Below, piece by piece: positions 8,453 to 17,385 of a DNA stretch of 34,731 nucleotides. This DNA is from Pseudomonas sp. NBRC 111124 (GTDB lineage Bacteria; Pseudomonadota; Gammaproteobacteria; Pseudomonadales; Pseudomonadaceae): positions 1-34,731 of the forward strand of contig NZ_BCBA01000072.1 of NCBI RefSeq assembly GCF_001320245.1, read 5' to 3'. The notes below the pieces were generated by a model that was given only the letters and a program-made list of their open reading frames with translations, was not told the DNA's origin and searched no databases. The position numbers and the translations under genes are program-made. Each line of letters opens with the position of its first letter. Positions within the stretch are counted from its first letter, which is position 1.

Positions 8453-9199
8453 ATGCACAACGTCATCGTCATCACCGGTGCCAGCCGTGGCATCGGTGCC
8501 GCCACAGCGCTGCAGGCCGCCCGTGAGGGCTACCGCATCTGCATCAACTACCACGCCGACGACCAGGCCGCCGAACGCATCCTCGCCCAGGTCCGCGCCC
8601 TCGGCGCCGAGGCCATCACCGTGCGCGCCGATGCCAGTGTCGAAGACGAGGTGATCCAGCTGTTTCACCGCGTCGACCAGGAACTCGGCCCGGTCACCGC
8701 GCTGGTCAACAACGCCGGCACCATCGCCCAGCAGAGCCGTGTCGAGGACATGTCCGAGTTCCGCTTGCTCAAGGTCATGAAGACCAACGTCGTCGGCCCC
8801 ATGCTCTGCGCCAAGCACGCCTTGTTGCGCATGGCCCGCCGCCACGGCGGGCAGGGTGGGGCGATCGTCAATGTGTCCTCGCTCGCCGCCCGCCTGGGCT
8901 CACCCAACGAGTACGTCGACTACGCGGCCTCCAAAGGCGCGCTCGATACCTTCACCATCGGCCTGGCCAAGGAAGTGGCGGGCGAGGGCGTGCGGGTCAA
9001 CGGCGTGCGTCCGGGTTACATCCATACTGGTTTCCACGCCCTTTCTGGTGACCCCGACCGGGTGACCAAGCTCGAATCCGGCCTGCCCATGGGCCGCGGT
9101 GGCCGTGCCGAAGAAGTGGCCGAGGCGATCCTCTGGCTGCTGTCGGACAAGGCCTCGTATTCCACCGGCAGCTTCATCGAACTGGGCGGCGGGCGCTGA
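8453..9199 (+). CDS. SDR family NAD(P)-dependent oxidoreductase (FabG-like)
   Basis: This 248-residue classical short-chain dehydrogenase has the cofactor motif TGASRGIG at 8-15 and the NNAG motif at 86-89. The catalytic Ser is at 142/143, with Tyr157 and Lys161 in YAASK, and a C-terminal GSFIELGGGR end closes the Rossmann fold as usual. The length is typical. The substrate cannot be read from sequence: relatives include glucose 1-dehydrogenases and 3-oxoacyl reductases. It stands alone, divergent from vgrG and convergent with the histidine kinase at 9210, so its neighbours give no pathway. Confidence 0.9.
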   Translation: MHNVIVITGASRGIGAATALQAAREGYRICINYHADDQAAERILAQVRALGAEAITVRADASVEDEVIQLFHRVDQELGPVTALVNNAGTIAQQSRVEDMSEFRLLKVMKTNVVGPMLCAKHALLRMARRHGGQGGAIVNVSSLAARLGSPNEYVDYAASKGALDTFTIGLAKEVAGEGVRVNGVRPGYIHTGFHALSGDPDRVTKLESGLPMGRGGRAEEVAEAILWLLSDKASYSTGSFIELGGGR

Positions 9200-9209
9200 G
9201 GGCTGCCTG

Positions 9210-11330
9210 TCAGGGCAGCTCATCGGCCAGCAGCTGACGGACGCGTTCGGCCAGTGCTTCGAGCTCGAAAGGCTTGGTCAGCACGCTGGTACCCTGCAGC
9301 AGCTGGCCATCGCTGAGCGCCGCGCTTGCGTCGTAACCGGTTATGAACAGCACTTTGAGGTCCGGGTACAATTGCCGGCAACGTTCAGCCACCTGGCGGC
9401 CATTGGGGCCGTCGGGCAAACCGATATCGCTCAGCAACAGGTCGGGTTGCGCACACTGTTGCATATGCGCCAGCGCGGCAGTGCCGTTGGCGAAGGCTTC
9501 GACCTGGTAACCCAGTTCTTCCAGCACTTCGCCGACCACCAGGCGCAGCGGCGCCTGATCTTCCACCAACACGATGCGCTGGCCCCCCGGGTAGCTGCTT
9601 TTCAGCGGCTTGCGCTGCGCTGGCCGGGTCGCTGCTGCAGGCTGTTCAGGGTGGCGTGGCAGGTACAGCTCGACCTGTGTGCCCCGGTCGGGCGCGGAAA
9701 TCAGGCGTAGCTGGCCACCCGACTGGCGCACAAAACCATACGTCATCGACAGCCCAAGGCCCGTCCCCTGGCCCATGGGCTTGGTCGAGAAGAATGGGTC
9801 GATCGCACGCGCCGCTACCGGGGCTGTCATGCCACAGCCAGTGTCGGAAACACTGAGCCGTACGTAGTCCCCGGCGGGCAGTTCCAGCGCACTAGCTTGC
9901 TCGTCGTCGAGGGTGAGATTGTCGCCCTTGATGTCGATGGTGCCACCGCCTGGCATGGCGTCACGTGCGTTGATGCACAGGTTGAGCAGGGCGCTTTCCA
10001 GTTGCGGAGGGTCGATGAAGGTCGGCCATAGCTCGGCCACGAAGCGGCTGTGCCAGGTAATGGACGGGCCGATGGTGCGGCGAACCAGTTCTTCCATGCC
10101 ATGAACCAGCGCCGCGACATCGGTCGAACGTGGTTGCAAGGTCTGCTGGCGGGAGAAGGCCAGCAACCGGTGCACCAAAGCCGAAGCTTTCTGGGCCGAG
10201 CCGCTGGACAGCGCCAGTAACGGTTCAAGCTCTGCGTAACGCTGCTGACTCAGGCGCTGGAGCATCAGCTCCTGGGCGTTGATGATGCCGCCCAGGAGGT
10301 TGTTGAAGTCATGGGCGATGCCACCACTGAGCTGGCCCACGGCTTCCATTTTCTGGGCTTGGCGCAGCGCCTGTTCGGCGTCGGCCAGGCGTCGCTGTTC
10401 CTGGACCCGGTCAGTGATGTCGTAGGCAAACAGATAGGCGCCTTGCACACTGCCGTCATGGTCGCGCAGTGCGTTGAAACGCAGCTCATAGTGGCGTGGG
10501 CCGAATGTGCCGATCTCGGTGAACCGCTCCCCAGCCAGCGCCCGCTGCCACATTGGCATGATCAGGTCATAGTCCGCCGGATGGCTGGCCAGGATGGCCG
10601 GCAAGTCTTCGCCGACCTCGGGGGTGTGGCCATACAGGGCATGGAAGTCATGTTTGGCCTGACGGTTGACTGCCAGCCAGCGCAGCTGCGTATCGACCAC
10701 GTGCACATTGAGCAGGCTGTGCTCGACCAGTTCGGCGAACAGGCGGCGTTCGGCCAAGGCTGCGCTTACCCGCTGCTCGAGTTCGCCGTTCAGCCGTTGC
10801 AGGGCCAGCTCGGCCTTGCGCCGCTCGGTGACATCGGTAAACAGCACCGCGACCTGACGGCGCTCGGCAGGCTCCACTCGGAAAGTGGTCACTGATAGCA
10901 CTCGGCCCGTGGCGACCAGCTCCTGTTCGAACTGCAGCGGCTCGCCCGTGCGCAATACCGCACCGTAGCGCGCGACCCAGTCGTCCGCCTCGTCGGGCAC
11001 CATCTCGCGCAGCTTCTGCCCGACCACGTTGGGGATGCCGGCATGCTTGGTGTAGGCGGCGTTGGCGAGGACATGTACATAATCGCTGAGCGGGCCATGG
11101 GGGCCGTCGAAGAACTCGATGACGCAAAAGCCTTCATCCATGGTATCGAACAGGAAACGATAGATGCTCGGGTCGTGGTCTTCGTGGTGCCGCAGCCGTG
11201 ATTCCAGCTGTGCGTTACGTTGGCGCAGGCTTTGGATTTCCTGACGCAATGCGAGCAGCTCGCGTTGGGGCATGGCGACGTCCGACACAAATGAATAGCC
11301 AGACTTTACCTGTCCGCCGCGCAGGCGCAT
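9210..11330 (-). CDS. Hybrid sensor histidine kinase/response regulator with two PAS domains
   Basis: This 706-residue cytoplasmic sensor has no membrane segment. A coiled coil (about 20-50) precedes two PAS-like domains (about 55-170 and 195-310). The HisKA box GGIAHDFNN carries the phosphorylated His340. The ATPase lobe has an N box (LLNLCINARDAMP, about 448-460), DTGCGM at 496-501 and GQGTGLGLS. The receiver (586-706) carries Asp635 (SDIGLPDG) and Lys686. It starts six bases after the stop of the neighbouring paralogue, so the two form an operon. An alternative start is Met20 (MPQRELL, base 11273), just before the coiled coil. Neither start has a strong Shine-Dalgarno. No output regulator is adjacent, so the receiver may pass phosphate to an unlinked phosphotransfer protein. 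Confidence 0.9.
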   Translation of the reverse strand: MRLRGGQVKSGYSFVSDVAMPQRELLALRQEIQSLRQRNAQLESRLRHHEDHDPSIYRFLFDTMDEGFCVIEFFDGPHGPLSDYVHVLANAAYTKHAGIPNVVGQKLREMVPDEADDWVARYGAVLRTGEPLQFEQELVATGRVLSVTTFRVEPAERRQVAVLFTDVTERRKAELALQRLNGELEQRVSAALAERRLFAELVEHSLLNVHVVDTQLRWLAVNRQAKHDFHALYGHTPEVGEDLPAILASHPADYDLIMPMWQRALAGERFTEIGTFGPRHYELRFNALRDHDGSVQGAYLFAYDITDRVQEQRRLADAEQALRQAQKMEAVGQLSGGIAHDFNNLLGGIINAQELMLQRLSQQRYAELEPLLALSSGSAQKASALVHRLLAFSRQQTLQPRSTDVAALVHGMEELVRRTIGPSITWHSRFVAELWPTFIDPPQLESALLNLCINARDAMPGGGTIDIKGDNLTLDDEQASALELPAGDYVRLSVSDTGCGMTAPVAARAIDPFFSTKPMGQGTGLGLSMTYGFVRQSGGQLRLISAPDRGTQVELYLPRHPEQPAAATRPAQRKPLKSSYPGGQRIVLVEDQAPLRLVVGEVLEELGYQVEAFANGTAALAHMQQCAQPDLLLSDIGLPDGPNGRQVAERCRQLYPDLKVLFITGYDASAALSDGQLLQGTSVLTKPFELEALAERVRQLLADELP

Positions 11331-11336
11331 AGCGGT

Positions 11337-12956
11337 CTAAAGGGATAGCCGGCGGTTTTCCAGCAACTGCGCGACTTGCCGGTTGAGGGCCGTCAGCGCG
11401 AACGGTTTGTACAGGACGGCGCAGAGCTCGCCGGGGCTGACATCGACCCGATTGCTGGCATAGCCAGTGATGTAGAGGACGGCGACTGCGCCGGGCAATG
11501 GCTGGCAGGCCGCCGCGACCTGGTAGCCATCGATGCCGCCCGGCAGGCCGATATCGGTTATCAGCAGAGCAGGGCGCAGGCCATTGTGCAAGGCATCCAG
11601 TGCGCGGCGGCCATCGCTGTAGGCGTGCACCTCGTGCCCCTGTTCTTCGAGCATCTCGCTGATCAACAAGCGCAAGGTGTCCTGGTCTTCCACCAGCAGT
11701 ATTACCTGGGGCACTGCGCGTGCCTGCTGGTCTGGCGCTTGTGGCTGCGCGCCGGCGTGCTGGATAACATCACCGGTGGCCCGGGGCAGGTAAAGGTGGA
11801 TGCACGCGCCTTGTTCCGGCTCGCTGGCGATGCGCAACTGGCCGCCGGACTGGCGCACGAAACCATACACGATTGACAGCCCCAGGCCGGAACCCTGCCC
11901 CAGTGGCTTGGTAGTGAAGAAGGGCTCGAACGCCCTTTGCACGACGTCGGTGGACATGCCGACGCCCGTGTCGCAAATGCTGAGATGCAGGTAGGCGCCA
12001 CTGGGCAGGTCCAAGGCGTGTGCCTGCAGGTCATCGAGCCGGGTATTTTCGCTGGCGATGCGCAGCGTGCCCCCCTGCGGCATGGCATCACGGGCGTTGA
12101 TGCACAGGTTGAGCAAGGCGTTCTCCAACTGATGGGGATCGATGCGCACCAGCCATTGCTTGCTCCGGGTCTGGTCGATGAAGGTGATGCGCGCATCGAG
12201 CGAGCTGGCAATCAGTTCGTGCATGCCGGTCACCAACTGATGCACATCCACCGCCTGCGGGTTCAGCGTCTGCTGGCGCGAGAACGCCAGCAGGCGCTGA
12301 ACCAGCGAAGCCGCGCGTTGAGCGTTTTGCCGCGCGACGCCCAGCAGCCGGGTGGAGGCTTGGTAGCGTTGCTCTGCCTGGCGTTGTTCGGCCATTTCCA
12401 GTGCGCCCAGGATGCCACCGAGGAGGTTGTTGAAGTCGTGGGCGATACCGCCGGTCAACTGGCCGACCGCTTCCATCTTCTGCGATTGGCGCAGGGCCTC
12501 TTCGATCTTGCGCACGCGCTCCTGCTCGGCGACACGCTCGCTGATGTCGTAGGCGAACAAGTAACCACCCTGGATGCGTTGCTGGGCGTCGCGCAAGGTG
12601 TTGTAGCTGATTTCGTAGTGGCGTGGGGCGTCGGCCGGGCCGAGGGTGATGATGTCGGTGAACGCCTCGCCGGCCAGTACGCGTGGCCACACCGGCTCCA
12701 GCCACTTGACGATGTCGGGCTGGTTGGCAATGAACTGGGGGATGTAGTCGCCCACCTGCGGCACGAAGCCGCGCAGGCGCTTGAAGGTTTCCTGCGCGGT
12801 GCGGTTGATCGCCAGCAGGCGGAAGTTGCGGTCAGCCGCGAACACGTTGGCCTGGCTGTGATCGACCAGTTCGCCCAGCAGCTTGCTGTTGGCCTGGGCC
12901 TGGTCGATGCGCGCCTGCAGTTGCTGTGTGGAAGGCGTCGGGTCGTCAGGCTGCAT
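11337..12956 (-). CDS. Hybrid sensor histidine kinase/response regulator with one PAS domain
   Basis: This 539-residue soluble sensor has a short coiled coil (10-30) and one PAS domain (about 30-145). The H box GGIAHDFNN carries His173, followed by an N box (LLNLCINARDAMP), DTGVGM at 329-334 and GQGSGLGLS. The receiver (about 417-539) carries Asp468 (TDIGLPGG) and Lys517. It is clearly paralogous to the downstream kinase from the PAS domain to the end, but lacks the first PAS domain. The pair looks like a tandem duplication with gain or loss of one sensing domain. It is transcribed first, and 57 bp separate it from the MocR gene upstream. The signal is unknown. Confidence 0.9.
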   Translation of the reverse strand: MQPDDPTPSTQQLQARIDQAQANSKLLGELVDHSQANVFAADRNFRLLAINRTAQETFKRLRGFVPQVGDYIPQFIANQPDIVKWLEPVWPRVLAGEAFTDIITLGPADAPRHYEISYNTLRDAQQRIQGGYLFAYDISERVAEQERVRKIEEALRQSQKMEAVGQLTGGIAHDFNNLLGGILGALEMAEQRQAEQRYQASTRLLGVARQNAQRAASLVQRLLAFSRQQTLNPQAVDVHQLVTGMHELIASSLDARITFIDQTRSKQWLVRIDPHQLENALLNLCINARDAMPQGGTLRIASENTRLDDLQAHALDLPSGAYLHLSICDTGVGMSTDVVQRAFEPFFTTKPLGQGSGLGLSIVYGFVRQSGGQLRIASEPEQGACIHLYLPRATGDVIQHAGAQPQAPDQQARAVPQVILLVEDQDTLRLLISEMLEEQGHEVHAYSDGRRALDALHNGLRPALLITDIGLPGGIDGYQVAAACQPLPGAVAVLYITGYASNRVDVSPGELCAVLYKPFALTALNRQVAQLLENRRLSL

Positions 12957-13013
12957 GGGGGCGATCCAGCGAGTGGGTCGCCCAACTATAGCTGCACTTT
13001 TTCAGGCCTTCAT

Positions 13014-14423
13014 TCAGAACGAGCGGATGATGCGCCCAAGGGTTTCCATGGCCTGTTCAGCGGCCTCGTTCCACGGTGAACCGTAGTTCAGGCGAATGCA
13101 GTTGCCGAAGCGTCGAGTGGGCGAAAAGATCGGCCCCGGCGCAATGCTGATGCCTTGGGCCAGGGCCAGGTGGAACAGTTTCAGGGCGTCTATCTGTTCG
13201 GGCAATTCCAGCCACAGGAAGTAGCCACCGGAGGGCTGGCTGACGCGGGTCTGCGCCGGAAAATGGCGTGCGATGGCCGCCAACATGTTGGCCTGCTGGC
13301 CCTCCAGGGCGTAGCGCAGCTTGCGCAGGTGGCGGTCGTAGCCGCCGTGTTGCAGGTAGTCGGCGATGGCTGCCTGAGCCGGCATCGAGGCGCACAGCGA
13401 GGTCATCAGTTTCAGCCGCTCGATCTTCTGCGCGAAGCGGCCGGCGGCCACCCAGCCGATGCGGTAGCCCGGTGCCAGGCTTTTACTGAACGAGCCGCAG
13501 TGCATCACCAAGCCCTGGGTGTCGAAGGCCTTGGCAGGCTTCGGGGCCTGTTGCGAGTAGTACAGCTCGGCGTAGACATCGTCTTCGATCAACGGCACTT
13601 GGTGGCGGCGCAGCAATTCGACCAACGCCTGTTTCTTCGCTTCGGGCATGCTCGTACCCGCCGGGTTGTGAAAGTTGGTCATGCACCACACGGCCTTGAT
13701 CGGGTGCTTGTCCAGGGTCTGGGCCAGCACCGCCAGGTCCATGCCTTCGCGCGGGTGCACCGGGATCTCCACGGCCTTGAGCTTGAGGCGCTCCAGCACC
13801 TGCAGGCAGGCATAGAAGGCTGGCGCCTCGATGGCCACCAGGTCGCCGGGTTCGGTGACCGCCTGCAGGCACAGGTTCAAGGCTTCCAGCGCGCCATTGG
13901 TGATCAGCAGCTCTTCCATTGGCAGCATCAGCCCGCCGACCATGTAGCGCAGGGCGATCTGCCGGCGCAGTTGCGGGTTGCCCGGCGACAGGTCGGTGAC
14001 CACCATGCGCGGGTCCATGGCCCGGCTGGCACTGGCCAGCGAACGCGACAAGCGCTGCAGCGGGAACAGTTCGGGGCTGGGGAAGGCCGAACCGAACGGC
14101 ACGGTGCTCGGGTCCTTGATCGAGTCGAGGATGGAAAACACCAGGCCGCTGACGTCCACCTCGGTCGATTCGCTCAGCGGTTCCAGCGCCTGCGGTTCGC
14201 TGAACTGGCGCGGGGCGTGGGCGTTGACGAAGTAGCCCGAGCGCGGCCGAGCGCGGATCAGCCCGCGGCGTTCGAGCAGGTAATAGGCCTGGAACACCGT
14301 GGACGGGCTGACGCCGTGGGTCTGGCTGGCATAGCGTACCGAAGGCACGCGCTGGCCTGGGCCGAGCACCCCGGAGCGGATCAGTTCGGCAATGTCGTCG
14401 GCGAAGCGTTCGTAGCGTTTCAT
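13014..14423 (-). CDS. MocR/PdxR-type regulator: GntR helix-turn-helix fused to PLP aminotransferase fold
   Basis: This 469-residue two-domain protein has a GntR winged helix at about 1-68 (VPSVRYASQTHGVSPSTVFQAYYLLERRG). A fold-type I aminotransferase domain follows from about 95 to the end. It holds the PLP-binding Lys314 (GSFSKSLAPGYRIGW), the NFHNPAG segment at 250-256, the EDDVYAEL aspartates at 280-287 and a C-terminal Arg near RLNYGS. MocR proteins usually act as PLP- or amino-acid-responsive regulators rather than enzymes, often on an adjacent gene. Here the upstream neighbour is ccoG on the same strand, 39 bp away, and no divergent target is adjacent. The target is unknown. Confidence 0.9.
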   Translation of the reverse strand: MKRYERFADDIAELIRSGVLGPGQRVPSVRYASQTHGVSPSTVFQAYYLLERRGLIRARPRSGYFVNAHAPRQFSEPQALEPLSESTEVDVSGLVFSILDSIKDPSTVPFGSAFPSPELFPLQRLSRSLASASRAMDPRMVVTDLSPGNPQLRRQIALRYMVGGLMLPMEELLITNGALEALNLCLQAVTEPGDLVAIEAPAFYACLQVLERLKLKAVEIPVHPREGMDLAVLAQTLDKHPIKAVWCMTNFHNPAGTSMPEAKKQALVELLRRHQVPLIEDDVYAELYYSQQAPKPAKAFDTQGLVMHCGSFSKSLAPGYRIGWVAAGRFAQKIERLKLMTSLCASMPAQAAIADYLQHGGYDRHLRKLRYALEGQQANMLAAIARHFPAQTRVSQPSGGYFLWLELPEQIDALKLFHLALAQGISIAPGPIFSPTRRFGNCIRLNYGSPWNEAAEQAMETLGRIIRSF

Positions 14424-14462
14424 GGAGGCTCGGCAGGCTAGGTTAACAATCAGTGTAAGGGA

Positions 14463-15833
14463 TCAGCGGTTCAGTGGTGCCACGAAGCGGCTGCGGGCCA
14501 CGCTGCGCACTGCGGGCTGGTCGCTGTCGCGGATTTCGAAGGCCAGTTCCTGTGAGCTGCTGGCCGGCCGCTCTGTCAGCATTGCTACCGACACTGGCAG
14601 CTCGCTCATTTCCCCGGCCGGGATGCTGAACTCGCTGTTGCCGTGCAGTTCGAAGCCCTCGGCATCGAGCAGGCGCAGGTGGTAACGCTGGGTCTGCGCG
14701 GTCTTGTTGATGACCTTGAGCAAGTAGATGTTCTCGATCTGGCCCTGGGCGTTTTCGCGAAACAGGCCGCGATCCTTGATCACGTCCAGCGACACCATCG
14801 GGCGCAACTGCAGGGCCACCACCAGGGCGCCGATCATCAGCACCAGGGCAGCGGCGTAGCCCAGCAGGCGCGGGCGCAGCCAGTGGGTGGTACCGCCTTG
14901 CAGGCTGTGTTCGGATTTGTAACCGATCAGGCCACGGGCGTAGCCCATTTTGTCCATGACGTTGTCGCAGGCATCGATACAGGCAGCGCAACCGATGCAG
15001 GCCATCTGCAGGCCGTCGCGTATGTCGATGCCGGTGGGGCAGACCTGCACGCACAGGGTGCAGTCGATGCAGTCACCCAGGCCCTGGGCGCGAGGGTTGC
15101 TGCCTTTCTTGCGTGGGCCGCGGGCTTCGCCGCGGCGCGGGTCGTAGGCCACGGCCAGGGTGTCCTTGTCGAACATCACGCTCTGGAAGCGCGCATAAGG
15201 GCACATGTGCAGGCACACCGCCTCGCGCAGCAGCCCGGCATTGATATAGGTGGCGGCGGTGAAGAACAGCACCCAGAACAGCGCCACGCCGCTCAGCTGC
15301 AGGGTGAACAGGTCCTGGGCCAACGGGCGGATTGGCGTGAAGTAGCCGACGAAGGTCAGCCCGGTGAGCACGCCGATTGCCAGCCACAGGCTGTGTTTGA
15401 GCGTGCGCCGGGCCAGTTTGGTCAGGCTCCAGGGCGCGGCGGCCAGCTTGATGCGCTGGTTGCGGTCGCCTTCGGTGACCTTCTCGCACCACATGAACAG
15501 CCAGGTCCAGGTGCTTTGCGGGCAGCTGTAGCCGCACCACACCCGGCCGGCGTAGACGGTGATGGCGAACAGGCCGAAGGCGCAGATGATCAGCAAGGCC
15601 GAAAGCAGGATGAAGTCCTGCGGCCAGAAGGTGGCGCCGAAGATATGGAACTTGCTGTCGGCCAAGTCCCACAGCACGGCCTGGCGGCCATTCCAGTCGA
15701 GCCAGGCGGTGCCGAAGAACAGCACGAACAGCACGCCGGCGAAGGCAATGCGCAGCGTGCGGTACAGGCCGGTGAAACTGCGGGTGTGGATGCCATTGGC
15801 GGCAATCTGAATGGCATGGATGCGTTCGGTCAT
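14463..15833 (-). CDS. ccoG: Cytochrome c oxidase accessory protein CcoG (FixG/RdxA)
   Basis: This polytopic membrane iron-sulfur protein assists assembly (copper handling) of cbb3-type cytochrome oxidase. It shows WCGYSCPQSTW and CLHMCPYARFQ motifs between membrane helices. Two 4Fe-4S clusters follow (CIDCTLCVQVCP and CIGCAACIDACD), then a helix and a C-terminal immunoglobulin-like periplasmic domain (FixG_C). The open frame extends to a GTG at 15872, but the ATG at 15833 begins MTERIHAIQIA, which suits the family and gives 456 residues. No ccoNOPQ or ccoHIS gene is nearby, so it is an orphan copy. I see no clear Anr/FNR box (TTGAT-N4-ATCAA) in the upstream gap. Confidence 0.93.
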   Translation of the reverse strand: MTERIHAIQIAANGIHTRSFTGLYRTLRIAFAGVLFVLFFGTAWLDWNGRQAVLWDLADSKFHIFGATFWPQDFILLSALLIICAFGLFAITVYAGRVWCGYSCPQSTWTWLFMWCEKVTEGDRNQRIKLAAAPWSLTKLARRTLKHSLWLAIGVLTGLTFVGYFTPIRPLAQDLFTLQLSGVALFWVLFFTAATYINAGLLREAVCLHMCPYARFQSVMFDKDTLAVAYDPRRGEARGPRKKGSNPRAQGLGDCIDCTLCVQVCPTGIDIRDGLQMACIGCAACIDACDNVMDKMGYARGLIGYKSEHSLQGGTTHWLRPRLLGYAAALVLMIGALVVALQLRPMVSLDVIKDRGLFRENAQGQIENIYLLKVINKTAQTQRYHLRLLDAEGFELHGNSEFSIPAGEMSELPVSVAMLTERPASSSQELAFEIRDSDQPAVRSVARSRFVAPLNR

Positions 15834-15955
15834 GGCGTCGGCGCTCTTACGGCCTCGATCAGGCACGAGCACTATGACCCCCGAACTGTTTTCAGCACAG
15901 GCTCAGGTCAGGCGATAAAAACCATATCAGATTGCCGCTAATTGTGTCCGAACCC

Positions 15956-16195
15956 TTAGATTACTGAACCCGGCGTACTGGCCTTCAGGTGCCTGCGGCT
16001 ATCCACCGCACCGGCCACGGTCAGCGCGTCGGCCTCGGCTTCGGTGATCGGGAACCGCTCGCCGGCGAGGATGGCCACGGACATGCGCAGCTGTTCGTCG
16101 GTAACGATTTCAACCTCCGGGCCTTTACCTTCGATGCGCAGTTTGTCGCCAATGAGCGTGCAGCGTTGGGTGCTTTCTTCGACTTCGACGGGCAT
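15956..16195 (-). CDS. DUF3203 family small protein
   Basis: This 79-residue acidic protein beginning MPVEVEESTQRC and ending near TEAEADALTVAGAVDSRRHL matches the small DUF3203 family, which I know from Pseudomonas. The frame stays open much further upstream, but the ATG at 16195 is preceded by a good ribosome site (TGGAGGA, 7 bases away) and the family length fits. It is divergent from mgtC with 138 bp between. There is no membrane segment, no signal and no known function. Confidence 0.8.
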   Translation of the reverse strand: MPVEVEESTQRCTLIGDKLRIEGKGPEVEIVTDEQLRMSVAILAGERFPITEAEADALTVAGAVDSRRHLKASTPGSVI

Positions 16196-16333
16196 GGTGT
16201 GGTCCTCCAAGGGGGCGGTTACAGGGTGTGACCGCGGGTGGAGGAAGGTTGCTGCATCGGGGTGCCGGGTGGGCACTTTACGGGCTGTGCAAGGGTCAAC
16301 TTCCTTAGGCACAACAAGACCGGTACCTGATTC

Positions 16334-16852
16334 ATGGAATTGATCTGGCAAGCCATCCAGGCTGAGTTCGCTGACATCGCCGATGCTCGCGAGGTGATTC
16401 AGATCCTTGTGCGGCTGATGATGGCGGCACTGCTCGGCGCCGTGCTGGGCTTCGAGCGCGAACACAAAGGCAAGTCTGCCGGCGTGCGCACACATATGCT
16501 GGTGTCCCTGGGTGCGGCGCTGTTCGTGCTGGCGCCAAGCATGGCCGGTGCCGATGAGCAGGCTTTGAGCCGGGTGATCCAGGGTATCGTCGCTGGCATC
16601 GGCTTTCTCGGGGCGGGCACCATCCTCAAGGGTAACGGCCAGGACACCAGCCACGTCAAAGGCCTGACCACGGCTGCGGGGCTGTGGATGACGGCTGCAA
16701 TCGGCACCGCGGCGGGCATGGGGCGAGAAGCTACGGCGCTGATCAGCACGGTGCTGGCGCTGTTGGTATTGGGCACGATGCCGCTGCTGGTGGAGAAGGT
16801 CGAGAGGCAGAACGAGGAGAAGCAGAAAGAGGAGGAGGGCAGGAAGCACTGA
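16334..16852 (+). CDS. MgtC/SapB family inner-membrane protein
   Basis: This 172-residue protein has the MgtC/SapB signature: an N-terminal helix with LMMAALLGAVLGFEREHKGKSAGVRTHMLVSLGAALF in consecutive segments, then GIGFLGAGTILK and VKGLTTAAGLWMTAAIG, i.e. four or five membrane helices. The C-terminal tail is short and highly charged (EEKQKEEEGRKH) instead of the ACT-like domain of virulence-type MgtC. Family members are linked to magnesium limitation and modulation of membrane ATPase. No magnesium leader or mgtB partner is visible here. It stands alone and is followed by a GC-rich hairpin. Confidence 0.9.
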   Translation: MELIWQAIQAEFADIADAREVIQILVRLMMAALLGAVLGFEREHKGKSAGVRTHMLVSLGAALFVLAPSMAGADEQALSRVIQGIVAGIGFLGAGTILKGNGQDTSHVKGLTTAAGLWMTAAIGTAAGMGREATALISTVLALLVLGTMPLLVEKVERQNEEKQKEEEGRKH

Positions 16853-16872
16853 GGGGAGCCGAAGCTCCCCTC
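16851..16872 (+). terminator. Hairpin at the end of the MgtC/SapB gene
   Basis: A perfect 9-bp stem (GAGGGGAGC / GCTCCCCTC) with a CGAA tetraloop overlaps the stop codon. The T-run begins only about 20 bases later (around 16892), so it is not a textbook intrinsic terminator; it could still end or protect the transcript. Confidence 0.5.
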
Positions 16873-17385
16873 ATAAGCGTTGTTGCCTGCTCTTTTTTTA
16901 TTATTGAGGCTGGCCTTTTGTTGTTTTTGTAGGCTTGCCTTGGTGTTGCGTGCGACCCCCATCCGGGGTCAAGAGCAAACGTATTTTTTTGAGCGCTGAC
17001 CTGCTTTCATCCTGTGGATCCGAGCCTGACTGCCGCTACCTTGAGGTAGTTTTATTGTTCTGTGTCAGTCCGCGGGGCGAACCCCTGAAAAGCGTGCCTA
17101 CTCCAAAAAAATCTGCTTGCTGCGCCTCTGCCGTGTTGTTCTTGTTATGTCAGAGCCGTTGCATGTTGTTTTTATTGGTTATCGCGTTTTTCTTGTTGTT
17201 GTACTAAACATATAGCAGGTGCCGTGCCAACTTTTAAAAAGCCTTTTAAATCAATTTGTTAGGTGAAATTTGCGAAACCGGGCGACCTGAAAATCTGTCG
17301 ATTTGTTTCCCTGTTACCCGATTTTCTGCTGGAAACTGTGGGGGAGGTAACACTCACCCACACTCATGTGACACCTGCATGAAAC
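16873..17385. other. A/T-richer gap of about 510 bp between convergent genes; no convincing gene
   Basis: This stretch lies between the ends of mgtC and mvaB and is visibly richer in A and T than its surroundings, with T-rich runs on the plus strand. It holds small hairpins: GACCCC-CATCC-GGGGTC at 16954-16970 followed by a run of seven T from 16984, and GGGG-CGAA-CCCC near 17073-17084. There is also an A/T-only near-palindrome around 17232-17249. Open frames here encode cysteine- and leucine-rich low-complexity peptides without a ribosome site. A small RNA is possible, but I recognise none. Confidence 0.5.

Noticed and set aside
16935..17207. Plus-strand open frame of 90 codons in the A/T-rich gap
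   Set aside because: It is cysteine- and leucine-rich low-complexity, has no ribosome site and resembles no family I know; it probably arises from T-rich DNA.
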